Of a DNA stretch of 64,000 nt, positions 51,477 through 63,724 are shown in pieces (position 1 is the first letter of the stretch; each line of letters starts with the position of its first letter). A program made the position numbers and the translations under genes. The DNA lies in assembly GCA_002286855.1 (NCBI GenBank), contig NRSV01000077.1, positions 62,001 to 126,000 on the forward strand. The letters are read 5' to 3'. Under the pieces are notes generated by a model. It ran no database searches and was not told where the DNA came from. It was given only the letters and a program-made list of their open reading frames with translations. The stretch comes from Bipolaris cookei (lineage: Eukaryota; Ascomycota; Dothideomycetes; Pleosporales; Pleosporaceae).

Positions 51477-52362
51477 CACGCATAGTTTATGGCTAGGCGT
51501 TCTGCCTGATTTGCCGGTTTAATGGTGTATCTATGTTTTTTCCTTACTCGCCGGATACACCAGTGAACAAAAGCTAGCCAATTTATATTCAATCCAAAAA
51601 AATCTTCCCTAATTGACGTACATCCCTTCGCAACGAGATAGCCACCGTAACGGACAAAATTACGGGTACTTTGACTTTGCAGCAACATCATAGCCTACAA
51701 CCATTGTAAAATTTATATTGGCATATCTACATATATACTGTACCTAGAGTAACACTTGGAAGCTTAGATAAGTCGTTTTGTCAACTCAACGTATTCTGAG
51801 GGGTTAGGTGCAGTGCTGTGTAGCATAAGTCTGGACTTTTGCAAAACAGAAGGGTCTACGGTGTATGGCGTGTAGGCGTGAACGATGTGGTAGTTGTTGT
51901 AGATTAAAGTATAACTAGAAGCAGTCTGAAGTAGACTGGGAAATTATAGATAGAAGAATGCAGATTAATCGCACGCGCACAGAAGACTACAGTTGCTTGA
52001 TCTAGAGGTACCTGCCGTCCGTCTCGCGATGGGGCGCGTCCCGGGTCGCAGGGATTGACGTTAACTAACCAGTCAGTTTCCAAAGCTGTTTCCTCCAACT
52101 AACAGTTCCGACTAGTTGTATCGAAATTTTCTTCCAATGCAGCTAATTAAGGATAATCTTTCAGTATGAAAATGCACGTTAGCCATTGACTAGACTTGCT
52201 GCTATATAAGTTAATCACAAGCTAGTTTCTCGTAGTAAAATCATATTTGAGCATGCTTTTCGATTGATTATAACCTTTTCTTTGTCTTCTCTTCCTATGC
52301 CTTCATTCCCCTTTCTTTTCCATAATTGTCAGCGTAACTACTTCCATGTGTTGGCGGCTGTC
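51477..52362. other. Intergenic region
   Basis: No supported gene. A 111-codon minus-strand open frame at 51356-51691 runs across the transposon end and is probably chance. Confidence 0.45.
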
Positions 52363-52911
52363 TCAATCACTATCCTCCTCGCTGGTGTCGTTCTCGCTGG
52401 TGTCGCTCTCGCTGGTGTCGCTGTTCCCGCTGTGATCCTCACGCTTTTTTCCGCCGTTCTTGGGACCCTGCTTGCTTTTGTTTTTGGGAGCAAGCCTCGG
52501 ATTGCTTTGCCCATTTGTGTCTTTCAGTTTGCGCTGGTGTTCCAGTCCTGTTACGTCCCGGGTGCCGCCACCTCGAGGAGCAGGAGCTTCTATTACAATT
52601 TTGGATGACTTTCTTTCCACTGACTTCGGATTCGATGCAGACGATGCTTTCCACCTCTCTTCCAGTATTTGCACAACTCTCCTCTGGTCATCGCTTAAAC
52701 CTTTTTTCAATTGTTCATCGGTCATCCGATCGTAAGCCTCTGATAAGAGTGATTCGGGGAGTAGAGTAGCTAGTTGCGTCGCGTCCTTCGATCCCAAGAA
52801 ATCCTTGAAAGCTTCTGGGCGCTCACGCATTCCCATTTTAAATCTTTCTAAGATGTTTTTGATTTCAGTTATTCCATTTTCGAAACCCCCAACAGTATCC
52901 ATCGAAGTCAT
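52363..52911 (-). CDS. Unrecognised small protein with acidic Ser-rich tail (~182 aa)
   Basis: Single exon. The open frame begins at 52947, but the ATG at 52911 (context CCAAAATGACT) is the better start. Residues 1-95 look helical (ITEIKNILERFKMGMRERPEAF, MTDEQLKKGLSDDQRRVVQILEERW). The centre is basic and Lys/Gly/Asn-rich (APKNKSKQGPKNGGKKRED). The C-terminus is a repeated SDTSESDTSENDTSEEDSD-like tract made by a short DNA repeat. No family recognised. The architecture of a helical head, basic linker and acidic phospho-acceptor-like tail suggests a nucleic-acid or chromatin partner, by inference only. The nearby 452-aa protein has similar charge composition but no sequence likeness that I can see. 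Confidence 0.6.
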   Translation of the reverse strand: MTSMDTVGGFENGITEIKNILERFKMGMRERPEAFKDFLGSKDATQLATLLPESLLSEAYDRMTDEQLKKGLSDDQRRVVQILEERWKASSASNPKSVERKSSKIVIEAPAPRGGGTRDVTGLEHQRKLKDTNGQSNPRLAPKNKSKQGPKNGGKKREDHSGNSDTSESDTSENDTSEEDSD

Positions 52912-52947
52912 TTTGGAACGTGCAGAAGTAGTTAGATAACGAATCAA

Positions 52948-55900
52948 AAGAGGAGGAAGTCACTAGGAAAAAATGACAGTACGCAATACTTCAAAACCAG
53001 ACCAAACTTATACATAGACTACATCATATACATAGACATCGAACGAAATCGTGCTTCAATCATCACAGGCAATCCAGTTGATTACTCGTGATTTGATCTT
53101 AGAGCTGTATGAGATGTAAGCATCATCGAACAACCCGATGATGTCCTACCCATTATCTCTGCTTCTAATATATTGAATAATCGTCATCACAGCTATTGGG
53201 GTACTGTCAAAGTAGAGAAGCTGACTGACTATGTCATGAAGTAAATGAAGTAAATGAAGAGATTGATTTACCTTGTTACATAGTGAAGAGCTGGTCAGTT
53301 TCATGAACAACCCGTTTTACAAAGGTCAGGTGGCTTCAGTCCGCAATCAGTGCTCTGGACGTATGTACAAGCTGCAAGGCTTCTCTTGGACCTTGCGAGC
53401 GTGGGAGAGGAATTACGCTCACCCCTGCATCAGCAAAAAGCTTGCAACCCTTTTTTGCATTACCAAAACCGACATTCCTTCTTTCGGCAGGAATTGAGAA
53501 CCATCTGGTTGCGCTAATGGCTAATATGGACGGATTATTTAGCGATCGCCGATCTGCTGCGCCGCAAGTGAGTGAATGCAAGTTTCGAACAGTTAAGGTC
53601 AGTCCTTGATGCCGCAGACTGCGCCGTACAATACGACTTATGCCGAGAACTTGAGCCCAGTCTTCTATGCACGGGAGGGCGATTCTTCAGAAACATAGGT
53701 AAACAATCCAGGTGCAGCTTGATCCTACATGTGATGACTCGTAGGCTAACCATCTAAGGATGCATGGCGATTGCGTTCATGAGCGGAGGTGTTGTGTTCT
53801 TCCGAATCGTCACGCGCCTGCAGTCGCGTATGCAGGTGCAGGCTCGCAAAATCCTGCACTAATCAGAGGCTGCTGGCATTCCCTTGCGGCCTGCTATCGC
53901 CATCGGCACCCGATAGCAGGAATCAATGGGTCGGTACATTTTCGGCACCGCTAATGGACGCGTAACTGCCCAATTGAAGACGCGATATACGCGTCAGTGC
54001 AATGACGTTATTATTCAGTAATAAGACATCGACGGCTACAGGATATGGAAGCGTAGGAAAGAATGCAGAACAGTCACCAGTTTCCTTAACTGTAACCTCT
54101 TCTAGAGTTTTACAGAGACACGAGGTTACGTAAGTGCATAGATCTATGCAGACCAATACGGCACGGTGCGGCCAAGTATGACACTGCAGCCATGAAGGGC
54201 TGCTCCATGTCCCTTAATGGACCGGTAAACTTCGCCGCTCATTGGACCTGAGCTACTTACTAGCAATGTAAATGCTTAGTGATTGCGGCGTCATCGCTGT
54301 GTCGTAGCCTTTTACTGTGCCGTATGATCCTCCAAAATGCCTACGGTCATCCACTGATCGTATCATCCGTCTCCCGTTACGAGTTTTGGTGTTGCAACGA
54401 CGGAATTATGCACCCTAGCGTGCTCCAGGCGCGTGCATGCACAATCCGTGGATTCCGCGGATGCGGTGCCGGTGTCTTGCTCCCCACGTTAGCTAAAAGG
54501 GGCCACGCTCAGGGCTGTACTGAATCAGAACCCAAATGAAACGTCACACACCAAGATTGTTCGTCCAGATCGGCTTGCCCGCACATCCTGGAAGTTAGAA
54601 CTGTGCCGCTAGTCGATATACGAAGTCCATACACGACGTGTATCAGAATGAGTCTAGACTGCTATGCGCTTGAATGAAATTCATCTTATCCCGGAGAGAT
54701 ATCAAAACCCTCACCCACGGGTCCTTGGCATGTCAAGGTCTGACGCGCGGGGCGCCTCGTTTGCAGCCCATGTCCAACACCCCGGCCCCTCCTCGGTTAG
54801 GCTATCTCAAGTAGTGGATGTGCAGGTCGGGCTCATCGGCTTTGCCGGCAGTTTGGTCCCAGCGCCGTTTTTCCCATGGCTGATTGAACAGCTCACTAAC
54901 GAAGAGATCGACCTCGCGCTGTCGGGATGGGGCTTGCTTGATCATCCGGTATCAGGCGTATCTTCTCAGCAAGTGTTCGTGGTACCTTTCTCTTCTCCAA
55001 GCCTCTATCAATGCACCAATGTTGAGCACTCGTCCTAAGTTCGCCATACCTCTTCTACTTTGCAAGATATCACCGTCAAAGGTAATGCTATCTCCTGTCA
55101 GGCTAAGACACTTGTGCAACATCGTAAGGATATTTCTTTATTGGTTCGGTAATGCTACAAGCAAGTCGCCTGATGCAGGGTAGCTCGATTTGCCTTGGTG
55201 CGTAAATCCATAGGACTTCTTCTCTTTCATTGCCTTCGTTGATCAAAATTTGTTGTCAGACATTGGTGCAATAATTTTTCAGCGCGAGACAGAGTTGCAT
55301 AAAGAAAGCTTCTGCATATCATAAATATAAGTATTAGCTTCTTTCTAAAACGTCATCTGCATGTCTCGAGTTCAGTCAACCGCATAGATGTTCTGGAAGT
55401 TCTGGCATGGGCCAAACATTGGGGGACGCCGTTTCTGTGACTAAAGAGAATAGCTCTTCGTACGGCAAGATAGTTAAGCCATAGTGAACCACTTCGTCTA
55501 GTCGGCCTTACAAGCTAAGTTACGTTCCCCATCTAGATCAACGAAGTGTGAGACACTGCTCACGCCAACCACGACTTCTGGTTCGGCGGATGCAGGGGAG
55601 TCGGATGTATACATGCCCTGCTTCGTATCTGGGAACTCTCCAGCACTGGTATAAGGCAAGCAGGAAGATATGGGTTTTTTTTCCATTGGTGGTTTTGAGG
55701 AGGCCGGCGTACAATCCATAAATTTATCTAAACTCATCAAGCGGTTTTGTATACCAGAAGTTTCTCACTTGACTGCCTCAGTTTGCACTAGCGCAGACCC
55801 GCTGCTATACTTGGTAGTATCATGTTGGTCATGTTAGAGGGACGGCAAACGTGCAAAAAGTTATACTCAACTAACCTGAATTGATGCTCTATGTGATATA

Positions 55901-56186
55901 ACTTGCTTATATGCTGCGGTGAGCGCAGGGAAGAAATGCAGTGTTGAAGGAGGATGCGACACCCCTGATGGATAGGCGTCAGCATAATCATATCGCGAAG
56001 CTAATCTCATTTTTGTGAAGATCTCGTTGGAGCCATATTGCGAGGCCTCGCTCCATGTGTTGGTGCACTCGATGGATCGTTAATATCTTCCCTTGTTGAA
56101 CGCAAAGTTCACCATACCATAGGTAAGCCGGAATGAAGCCTCGAACGGTATTCAGTTCTGACAGTTAAAGTGAAGCGCAGTGCCAA
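52948..56186. other. Long intergenic region with no firm gene
   Basis: About 3.2 kb. A 124-codon open frame at 54664-55038 (plus strand) and an 80-codon one at 55498-55740 (minus strand) have ATG starts but no recognisable domains, and I do not call them. Near 54267, TA followed by AATGCTTAGTGATTGCGGCG looks like a decayed copy of the MITE terminus found at 33259. Confidence 0.45.
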
Positions 56187-56842
56187 ATGTCTCCAAATAT
56201 ATATGGACGTGCTCTACGAGACGGAGGCATAAAGCTTCATTGCCATGCTAGCTGTACAATCCGCAACACGGACAACGACCTAACCGAAGTACCGGCACCT
56301 GGGAGCCCTATCCGCCAAGCAGTCTCGAAGACATGCGCTTTCTGGTACCAATTTTCTCCTTTTGTTCCCATACCCGCAGCGCCCTTTATAGACGAGTTCA
56401 ATCGTTTGGCCGATCAGAAGGGGTGGGGCAAAAGGCAGAGGCGCGAGTATCTTGTGGAGGCTTTGAGCGCTGAGATGGACTTCCACGGCGAAAAGACGAG
56501 CGGGTCAGTTGGCTGGCAACGCTTATGCCAGGAGCTTAGAATCGACACTGAGCCGATGCAATCCAACACAAAATGCAAGAAGGTAAGCTTTCAAACTCTC
56601 ATCATGACATATGCTGTGTAGGATGCTACTATCATAATTAAGGTATTCACGAATTCTAGATTCTCAGATCCCGCTTCATCAATCTATATACACTTTTGGA
56701 TCATCGCCGAAACCCAGAAATTCCAGTAGTATGCTTCGACTCGTTCAAGGAGCTTGTTCACGATATCCGCAGAACAGGAAACTTTCCACGAGAGTGTGCG
56801 AAACAAGATAGATATATGAAGTTTCTTTTGAAAAGGATGTAG
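56187..56842 (+). CDS. Conserved fungal hypothetical, two exons (192 aa)
   Basis: Exons 56187-56582 and 56660-56842, with a 77-bp intron (GTAAGC donor, CTAG acceptor, phase 0). Splicing joins TKCKK to ILRSRFINLYTLLD and runs to a TAG. From about residue 65 the protein has FIDEFNRLADQKGWGKRQRREYL, then WQRLCQELRI, then the CKKxL...FINLY and FKEL..RRTGNFPRECAK blocks. This order matches a common uncharacterised fungal protein type built of short helices. The first 60 residues are less typical and the start is uncertain. No signal peptide or membrane segment; function unknown. Confidence 0.75.
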
Positions 56843-57417
56843 CAAGATGTACGAATAGTAATCACTGCACTATCATTTCCAGCAACGGATGTACCGTTTT
56901 AACTTGTGTTTCTTCGATGACAGAAATTGTAGTCAAACAAAGATGCAGCGTAATAGACTGAAATGGTTGGAGGATATTGCTTGTGTGATACGGCAGATTG
57001 GCACATTCACGCCTGCATACATTTACCAGCGGTCTCGAAGATTGCTTATTATGCAAAAACTTTGATGCTTTATCCTGCGCTGCATCTCTCCTCTTCAAAA
57101 ATGGAGCGGCTTTCACATTGCTAATCAATCAATGCACCCACATACTCCCAGCAAATACTTCAATCAAGCGCAAAGTAAGTAGTTAATGTACCTAGTGCGC
57201 TGTATCTTGTTTTTTTCAACGGATCATGAATATACCACAACATTAAATAAGAGTATAGAAAAGAAGTTGTTCTGAGCAACCTGAAAGTAAATGTGTGTTT
57301 TACGTCTCCGTCATGTCCTGAGTAGTGGAGCCTCGAAGCCATGATACTACAGCGGGTAGATTTCACGAAATCTCTTCACCTATCTCTATCTACTGCATCT
57401 TCCTATAGAAACTGCCG
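56843..57417. other. Intergenic between hypothetical genes
   Basis: Nothing recognisable on either strand. Confidence 0.45.
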
Positions 57418-58188
57418 TTAAAGTAAATTCGGGTGCTTGACCCAATGAGGCGCCTCTAGCTGACTCTCTTCAGGGATTTCTGAGCAAGCAGTTGGAGAGG
57501 AGCCACTCCATTTCACTCCAGTCCTGAGATCCACGGGAGTTTCATAGTCCATTGGGCTATTTGATGGCTCATATGTTTCGTCTGAGCTAGAATGTCCCTG
57601 CTCTCCGCCCGTTATATCTGGTGAAGACGCACGTTTAAGATGCGCTCTAGTATGTTGGTTCCGGAACCCTGCGAGAGCTGGTGATGACACAGTTGGTTGG
57701 CTTGCGCAGCTTGAGCTTGGTGCATTAGAACTCTGATCGTGCGGGTGCGGATGCTGACCATCTTCCTGCATAGGGTACTGCGATACAGATTGCTCTATAT
57801 TATCCACCATCGGATAAGTATCCTCTAACTCTACAAGCAATTGCTCCACAAGATTCCTTAATCTACTGTGTATCGTTGAATTATATCAATATGAAAGGAG
57901 GAGTCCTTACTGGCTTGGTGAATGATGCTTCAGCCAGAATTCCAGTACCGGCTTTACGAAGGCCGTTCCAAATGGTTTACAGTTTCCGCCCATGTTTTCG
58001 TTGAATGCGGATGTTGAATTTGATGGGTTTGACGTGTTCAGGAATAAGTTCACTGGAACTCGGATAGCTGTATACCGCTTTGCCACTCCGTAGTTGGCAG
58101 CAGAGCCTCTTGATAGCAGTTGATATACAACACTTAGGACATCTACGACGGCAATGCTAAGAACCTGTTCGAAGCTTACTGGTATCAC
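57418..58188 (-). CDS. Hypothetical protein, at least two exons, 5' end unresolved
   Basis: Exon 57911-58188 is joined to 57418-57865 by removing a 45-bp intron (GTAAGG donor, CACAG acceptor), which keeps the frame across HSPS to HRLRNLVEQLLVELED. The combined coding part is about 241 residues. The first exon has a hydrophobic helix (VLSIAVVDVLSVVYQLL) and GGNCKPFGTAFVKPVLEFWLK. The second is mostly polar, Ser/Pro/Glu-rich and likely disordered. There is no in-frame ATG at the 5' end before a stop, so another exon upstream or a lost start is likely. No family recognised. Confidence 0.5.
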
Positions 58189-58945
58189 TAGATTACACTA
58201 GCTGTCACCATCATTATGCCAGTACTCTCAACCACTGACTACAAATTACCCATAGACAAATTTGATGATTAACCGCTAGTGACATTGCCTGTATTATGCA
58301 TTTGAAAGTTGCTCTTGTAACACTAAGTTAATCATAGCTTTCATTGCTTCTTATAACTTATTATCATCGTGGTTATGTGAGATGCAGCTACGGCAGTGGA
58401 TATGGAAGCTTCTGCACCGTGTCGATAGTGATGTTAGACATTTAGAAAGCTTTGCTAGCTAACTATACAGTCTCGTGGGAATCTAAACTCATCGCCAAAA
58501 TGAATATACGCGTAGACGAAACCGGTTAATAGATATGAACCTAACACAACATACCCACTAGGAGGGTGCCTTAAATCCTATCAAGCTGCTTTGTGGGTTA
58601 CTTCGGCAGAGTAGTTACCTCTTTACTACAAGCATCTCTAACAAGATAGAACAATTCCCGCCGCCTTTAAAATAGATACACATAGCGCTCTTTTATCGCT
58701 CATCTCCCACCGTGCTATAACTACACATTAAGTCGTTCCCCGAGCATTAAGCTAAGGGTTATAAAATGTTTCTAAAAGGATGATATCCCAAAAGATTAAA
58801 GCGCTGATACTGCAAATTTTATTAATATGCTGGTTACTAGCATGCATTTTTGTAGCTAAGCGCTGTTGTACGTGCCTTTTATAGTATGTAGTAATACACT
58901 GTTTGCATTGCATCTGACAGATTCCTGAAGAAAAGCGATTTAACT
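58189..58945. other. Intergenic between hypothetical gene and lipase
   Basis: May hold a missing first exon of the minus-strand hypothetical gene, but none could be placed. No RNA or repeat noticed. Confidence 0.4.
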
Positions 58946-59988
58946 TTACAGAATTACCATTAATAGCCAAGGTGTCAAATTATCCACACGTATCCTCTTA
59001 GCGCAAGTATCAATAGGGTTATCACTCCTGCTCCGATCAATGCCATGAATTCTAGTATCGTCAAACGTAGTTTCGCAAGATTCTATTCTTGCTTTATAAA
59101 CGCTGATACCGTGCGCTTGCCAACACAATGTCGTTTTCTTATCCAACTCATCATTGTCGATTTCCTTTATAATTGTTTTGTAAGCGCAATCGACGTCTAT
59201 TTTTAACAACATGATTCTTCCGGAGTGCACAAACAATCGATTCGATTGCTTTCTTGCGGGGCCTATGGGAAGTACTCTTTCTTTGCCTTTTCCACGGTCC
59301 TCACAACTGGATATATCTGACGGGGAAGATTTACGCTGTCTCAAACGTCCCACAATATATTCTGCGTCTGCCTTGATGATAGGGTCCCCATAGTTGAGGA
59401 AGGACAGGAATAAGGAACGGGAAGAACGGGGGGCTTCACGCCAATGGCTCTGCAACGGGTAGAAAGATATTGGGGGGCATCCGAACAAAATGCAGTGTAT
59501 GTTCAAGAAACCTTTTGTGACAGTAACAAGCCGAGACGTTGCTCCAGACAGGACGTGGGTATACAAGAGGCTCGCTGTCGCGGCACCCGCGGAGTGGCCA
59601 GTGAACAAGAGTGTAGACCTCTCCTTGTAGTCATCCAAACAGGTTGCTATTGGGTCAACGAGCAACCTGGAAGCGTTTAAAAAACCGCCGTGACATGGGT
59701 TTCTCTCCCCCTGCATGACATTAGCATACAGTCGACTTATGAGAAGGCTTAAATGCTGACTAGTATATCTTTTGAATCACGGGGTCGGTGTTTGAAGTTT
59801 ACAATCCAGTCTCTAAAGTCTTTAGTGCCAGAGAGAGCTACTACAACGACTTTGCCATACGATTCCACTGTTCGCTGGGTGACGAGGGTTGTCTCCAGCG
59901 CATTACGTTGTCGTGTGCTAGGCTCAACTCTAGTGCCATAGGCTTCCTCAGAACAGAGCGCTGCCACACGGATCAGAGGCCAAGGCAA
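58946..59988 (-). CDS. Class 3 lipase-like alpha/beta hydrolase, 5' end unresolved
   Basis: Exons 59761-59988 and 58946-59710 are joined across a 50-bp intron with a weak GTCAGC donor, a GCTAATG-like branch site and a TGCAG acceptor. The joined protein of about 330 residues follows the Lipase_3 order: VVVALSGTKDFRDWIVNFK, then CHGGFLNASRLL, then the nucleophile elbow LLFTGHSAGAATASLL with the catalytic Ser, then CILFGCPPIS, a GDPI segment with a candidate catalytic Asp, and WQAHGISVYKARI with a candidate His. It would hydrolyse acyl esters of glycerides or similar lipids. No signal peptide is visible, but the frame is open upstream of 59988 without an ATG, so an N-terminal exon is missing from this model or the gene is damaged. 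Confidence 0.72.
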
Positions 59989-60788
59989 GTTCGATCTAAA
60001 TGTTGCATCAGTTATACTGCACTGCCTATTTCTAGTATGAAGTCCACATGCCTATGCATAATGATGGCCACGCATATTATTCCGACAGACATGCGCGACG
60101 TTAAGCTAGGATCACTAGTGTAGGGAATGTCCACGTGCCAAGGGTACTGTCAGTTTGCAGACATTGGGCTTTTGTTTTGGTGCTAAGGCCAAGCACTTAC
60201 AAAAAGGATTCCTGTTATTTGTTTGATCCTAGTCGCCGTGAGCCGTGAGCGATCTGTGGGAGACTAGTGTCCCTGCAAGCGGAGCTGCATAGCAGGGGGC
60301 TAATCAGTTGCGCTTCGGTCTACAAGGATATTTTTCACAGGGGGTCATATTCTTTACCCTAAGAGTATGCAGTATTACCAAGATGACTCACTAGTAAACC
60401 CTACTTGCGATGTGATTATTGGTATCGTTGTAAGCAGCTCCACTTTGTTAGCAACTGACTAACTATGTGTTTTGGGAGAACAATCCCTCTCGTGAGGTTT
60501 TCTTGCTTATAACGTCCATTCATTGAGCTACTTACGGTCTACTCTTGTTGACAAACGGAAAATTTCTGCCAATAGTATCGAAAGTACATTAAAATGAGGA
60601 CATGAAAGTATGACTAGGTTATACAAGCAAACTTCCTTGGCATGTTATAGCGAAACAGTAAGTTATCGTATATCGTAGTCAACGCCTTGCATACTCGTGC
60701 TGAGCATGAGAATCTTCAAGGGCTGACTGTGGATGGGTCGATGGATCCGAACACCCAGTCTAGAATCGTGATTAGCTTACTATGTCAT
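59989..60788. other. Intergenic upstream of lipase
   Basis: The lipase frame continues open for about 65 bp past 59988 without a start. No other gene is supported. Confidence 0.4.
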
Positions 60789-61583
60789 TCACTGCCTAGT
60801 CAGCATATCTAGAGTCGACTCACATTGCGCAGCGTACTTGACTTCGAAAGTGCCCTGTCGCCCTTGGCAATTCACTGGCCCCTTCCCACCAGCTGTCTCG
60901 AGGCGATATACGGTATCGATACCCCCCACAGAAGAGCCGGTATCGGCAAGGTGGAGCCAAGGAACCGCCCCCTCTTGCTGCAAACCTGAATAAGCTGATT
61001 TAGGGGCATCCGTTCCTTCTACTTTGCTAACCTGCGCAATAGGGTAGGGTGACTGAGACAGCTGGTCGAAGGCAAAGAACGGTAGGCTTACACCATCTGA
61101 GACCCCAAAGAAATGATGTCCAACCACCCTGTCAAAGCCTTCCAGCCTCAGGTAGCTTTCTAGCACTTTCGGGTGAGTGCTTAAGAGAAGGGTCAGACCA
61201 GATATCGCTGGAAGCTTCCATTTTGCGGCCAGCACGTTGGTACTGAGCTTGCTTCCAATGTCGTAAAGAATGGCTTTGACAGTGTCAGTTGAATTCTTAT
61301 TGCCGCGTCAGCCCTAGTTACCTGTGGCGCCAATGGCAGTGGGCGTGTCAAGCTCGCCGCCATTGGCACACGTGTAGTTTTGAGTCCCAAGCCCCAGCAC
61401 AACGTACTTGAGCTGACCAGCTGGAGCTGCGAGGGAACTTTGAGGCATTATACCAGCAAGGTTCTGGACAGCATCTGTCGAGGTATAGATAGATACAGGG
61501 TGCCTGGCCGCGACCAGCGCATGAGCAAAGCCTCCAACTGAAGCGAGAAGTAAGGTGTTCCATAAAAACAATGTGGGAAACAT
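60789..61583 (-). CDS. DUF3455 secreted protein (248 aa)
   Basis: Exons 61322-61583 and 60789-61273 are joined across a 48-bp intron (GTAACT donor, CAAAG acceptor, phase 1). The join rebuilds AIGATAILYDIGSKLST, a conserved family block. The start is ATG 61583, because the frame upstream begins only with a non-ATG codon. The N-terminus (MFPTLFLWNTLLLASVGGFA) is a signal peptide. Family hallmarks follow: LKYVVLGLGTQNYTCA, then GHHFFG, then a YRLETAGGKGPVNC region near the C-terminus. DUF3455 proteins are common secreted proteins in ascomycetes and their biochemical role is not established. A relation to host interaction or wall surface is inference. Confidence 0.85.
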
Positions 61584-61845
61584 GATGGGCAATCCGTAAT
61601 AAACACAGCAGATTTTCAGTAGATTGATACGTAACTCGACCTCACTGTTGGGAGCTGAAGTGTTCTGAGTTTACGCTCTCTTAATATACGTAAAAAATAC
61701 CTGGCCATGGAAAGATGAAGAGAATCTACATCAATGCAAACTATAGTTCTTTCTTGCAACATCGTAGACTTACATCATCTCGTATAAGCTGCTTACATGT
61801 AAGAAACAGAATGAAGATTGTTATTACCTCTCCTTGAAAGCAGTA

Positions 61846-62854
61846 ACATCTATCCCTAAGGCCCGAAAACCCCCGCACAGAACAAGGTCGTTGGTCATAG
61901 GCAAGGAGAAGGTAATGGAATGGGAGGACCTCGATAAAGCTCGTGCAGCACGCGCAGCGAGTAATAAGACTGCTGCGGAGAAAAGCAAGGGCAAACGTGA
62001 CTGCAAGCGTAACGTGTCGGCACGAGAAGTAGATAGCGACACCGAGGGCAAAATCGAGAGCGAGGCCGATGCGCAAGAGGGTAGCTCGTCGGTGCCTACA
62101 TCAACGGTCAGAAAGAAGGCGAAGAGGAGCCGTGTCCAGCAGTCACGGCGGGAGCCGGAGCCTGAAGCGGAGCCCTGCAAGGCACCAGTGGCGCCCATGT
62201 ATTAGGAAAGCAATACAGTATCAATTGTTTGGGTGATCTTCGTAACCTGCTTGACAGTTATCTTGTTGCAACACGGTTTGCAATGAGATGACGATATTCT
62301 GATGACCGGGTCAGTCGCTGATGATCGTTACCGAATAACCAGCCAAGCAAATTAACTAACTATAACTGGTTAGCTAACTTACGATAGGTGATTATGTTAG
62401 TTAGTTAGAGATGAGAAATCATCTTTGAGCTTCCGGAAGTGGTGCTAGCGTTAAACCGAAGTACCGGCTACGTAGGACGGCAAACTTCAAAATCTTGCGC
62501 GCCACACCAACTATAGAGCTAAATACGACTCTGGCGCTTGAGATCCGCGCCATTGAGGTTATTCAGGATATCTCTTCTCGGTTTTAGAGCTACGGCAGCC
62601 TTGCAGTGTTGCTTGATCGGAGGCGCGCTGTTTGAGCGTCAGATGCGGCATTCCGTGCATCAAGCGTATTAGCGGCCGCGCCGCTGTAATTTATTGCTGA
62701 AAACTAGATGCAAATGCTTGTAAGCAGTTGAGCTACATTATCTACGAAGGCTATAGATATATCTTGTGCGCGCGAATGGTAATATCCTTTCGAAGTCGAG
62801 GTACCTCGTTTATTTTCCCGTGCGTAGGGTTTTCCGGGCCTCAGGGATGGATGT
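61846..62854 (+). mobile_element. 1009-bp deletion derivative of the 49-kb Fot1-like transposon
   Basis: Termini are inverted repeats beginning ACATCTATCCCTAAGGCCCG at 61846 and the related complement ending at 62854, each flanked by TA (61844-61845, 62855-62856). From about 61888 on, the sequence follows 50507-51474 closely. The left terminus is therefore joined directly to the last part of the transposase gene, with the catalytic region removed. It can move only with transposase supplied in trans. It also defines the right end of the autonomous relative. Confidence 0.9.
61888..62205 (+). pseudogene. Transposase C-terminal fragment
   Basis: Encodes only the charged tail of the Fot1-like transposase (SLVIGKEKVMEWEDLDKARA through the KAPVAPMY end), in frame and without stops. 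No DNA-binding or catalytic part remains. The stop-free tail reflects recent origin rather than function. Confidence 0.88.
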
Positions 62855-62856
62855 TA

Positions 62857-63724
62857 GATAATTAGTATGGCTTTCAAATGGGTATTCCCTTAATTTACTT
62901 CTTGGTAGGCATTATGACAAAGGTTATAAATAAGGCTTGTAGGTGCCTAATAATCACTATTTATGTGTAATTAAACTACATCTAATGTCACCTACTTCGA
63001 CCCGAGACATACATAGAAACGAGACACTTTTTCATGAAAGGCTTCATGTTCCTCTTTCCAATCATGGTTTCGCGCATGCGACGTCGCCATCTCATACTCT
63101 AACACCTTAACTGTCTATGTCACCAGTTTGTAACGGGAATCGCCGGATAACGCCGTTGCTGTTGGTTATTTCATGAACGATGTTCAATCGTCGACTCCCT
63201 TCTAACCCCTGCTTTGAATGACTTTCTCCATATATATGGAGATTCGGGGCCCCAAAAATGTAGCCAGGATTGGAGAGATGACTTGCGCTATGTTTCGCAG
63301 CAATTCAGAGTACAGCCAACAATTCCGAGAGTTTCTCCGTGATAGTTGGGTAGCGAGCTATTTAGCCGTAATTTACCGTTGTTCGGGCGATGCTATATAA
63401 TCAAATCAACGCCACACTTATACCTACTAGATGTGGTCAGTGCATGCAACAGTTCACCCGATGCAACACCCCACCAAAATGGGCGCCCACCAAAAAACGA
63501 AGCTTTTAACCACTACCAAAACGGTATTATCGCGAGATATTTTAGTAGAGTAGTGCCATAATCGTATATTTAATATATATCTATAGATATTTACTAAGCA
63601 ACCGCACACTGCGGCCGCGCGTAGTGGTTTTGGTAGGAGGCTTGGCGGGTGGTAATGCATCACCACCACCACTTTCAGCCTCCACAACACAACGCTACTT
63701 TAATCTTTTTTAATTCTGAGTTGA
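62857..63724. other. Intergenic after deletion derivative
   Basis: No gene. Loose inverted motifs of the type ACCACTACCAAAAC (63511-63524) and GTGGTTTTGGTAGG (63622-63635) flank an AT-rich stretch and may be terminal parts of the decayed element that follows. Confidence 0.4.

Noticed and set aside
51356..51691. 111-codon minus-strand open frame
   Set aside because: It spans the right end of the Fot1-like transposon and continues into flanking DNA, so it is not a conserved gene.
54664..55038. 124-codon plus-strand open frame with ATG
   Set aside because: No domain or conserved motif recognised, and no supporting promoter or introns; left uncalled.
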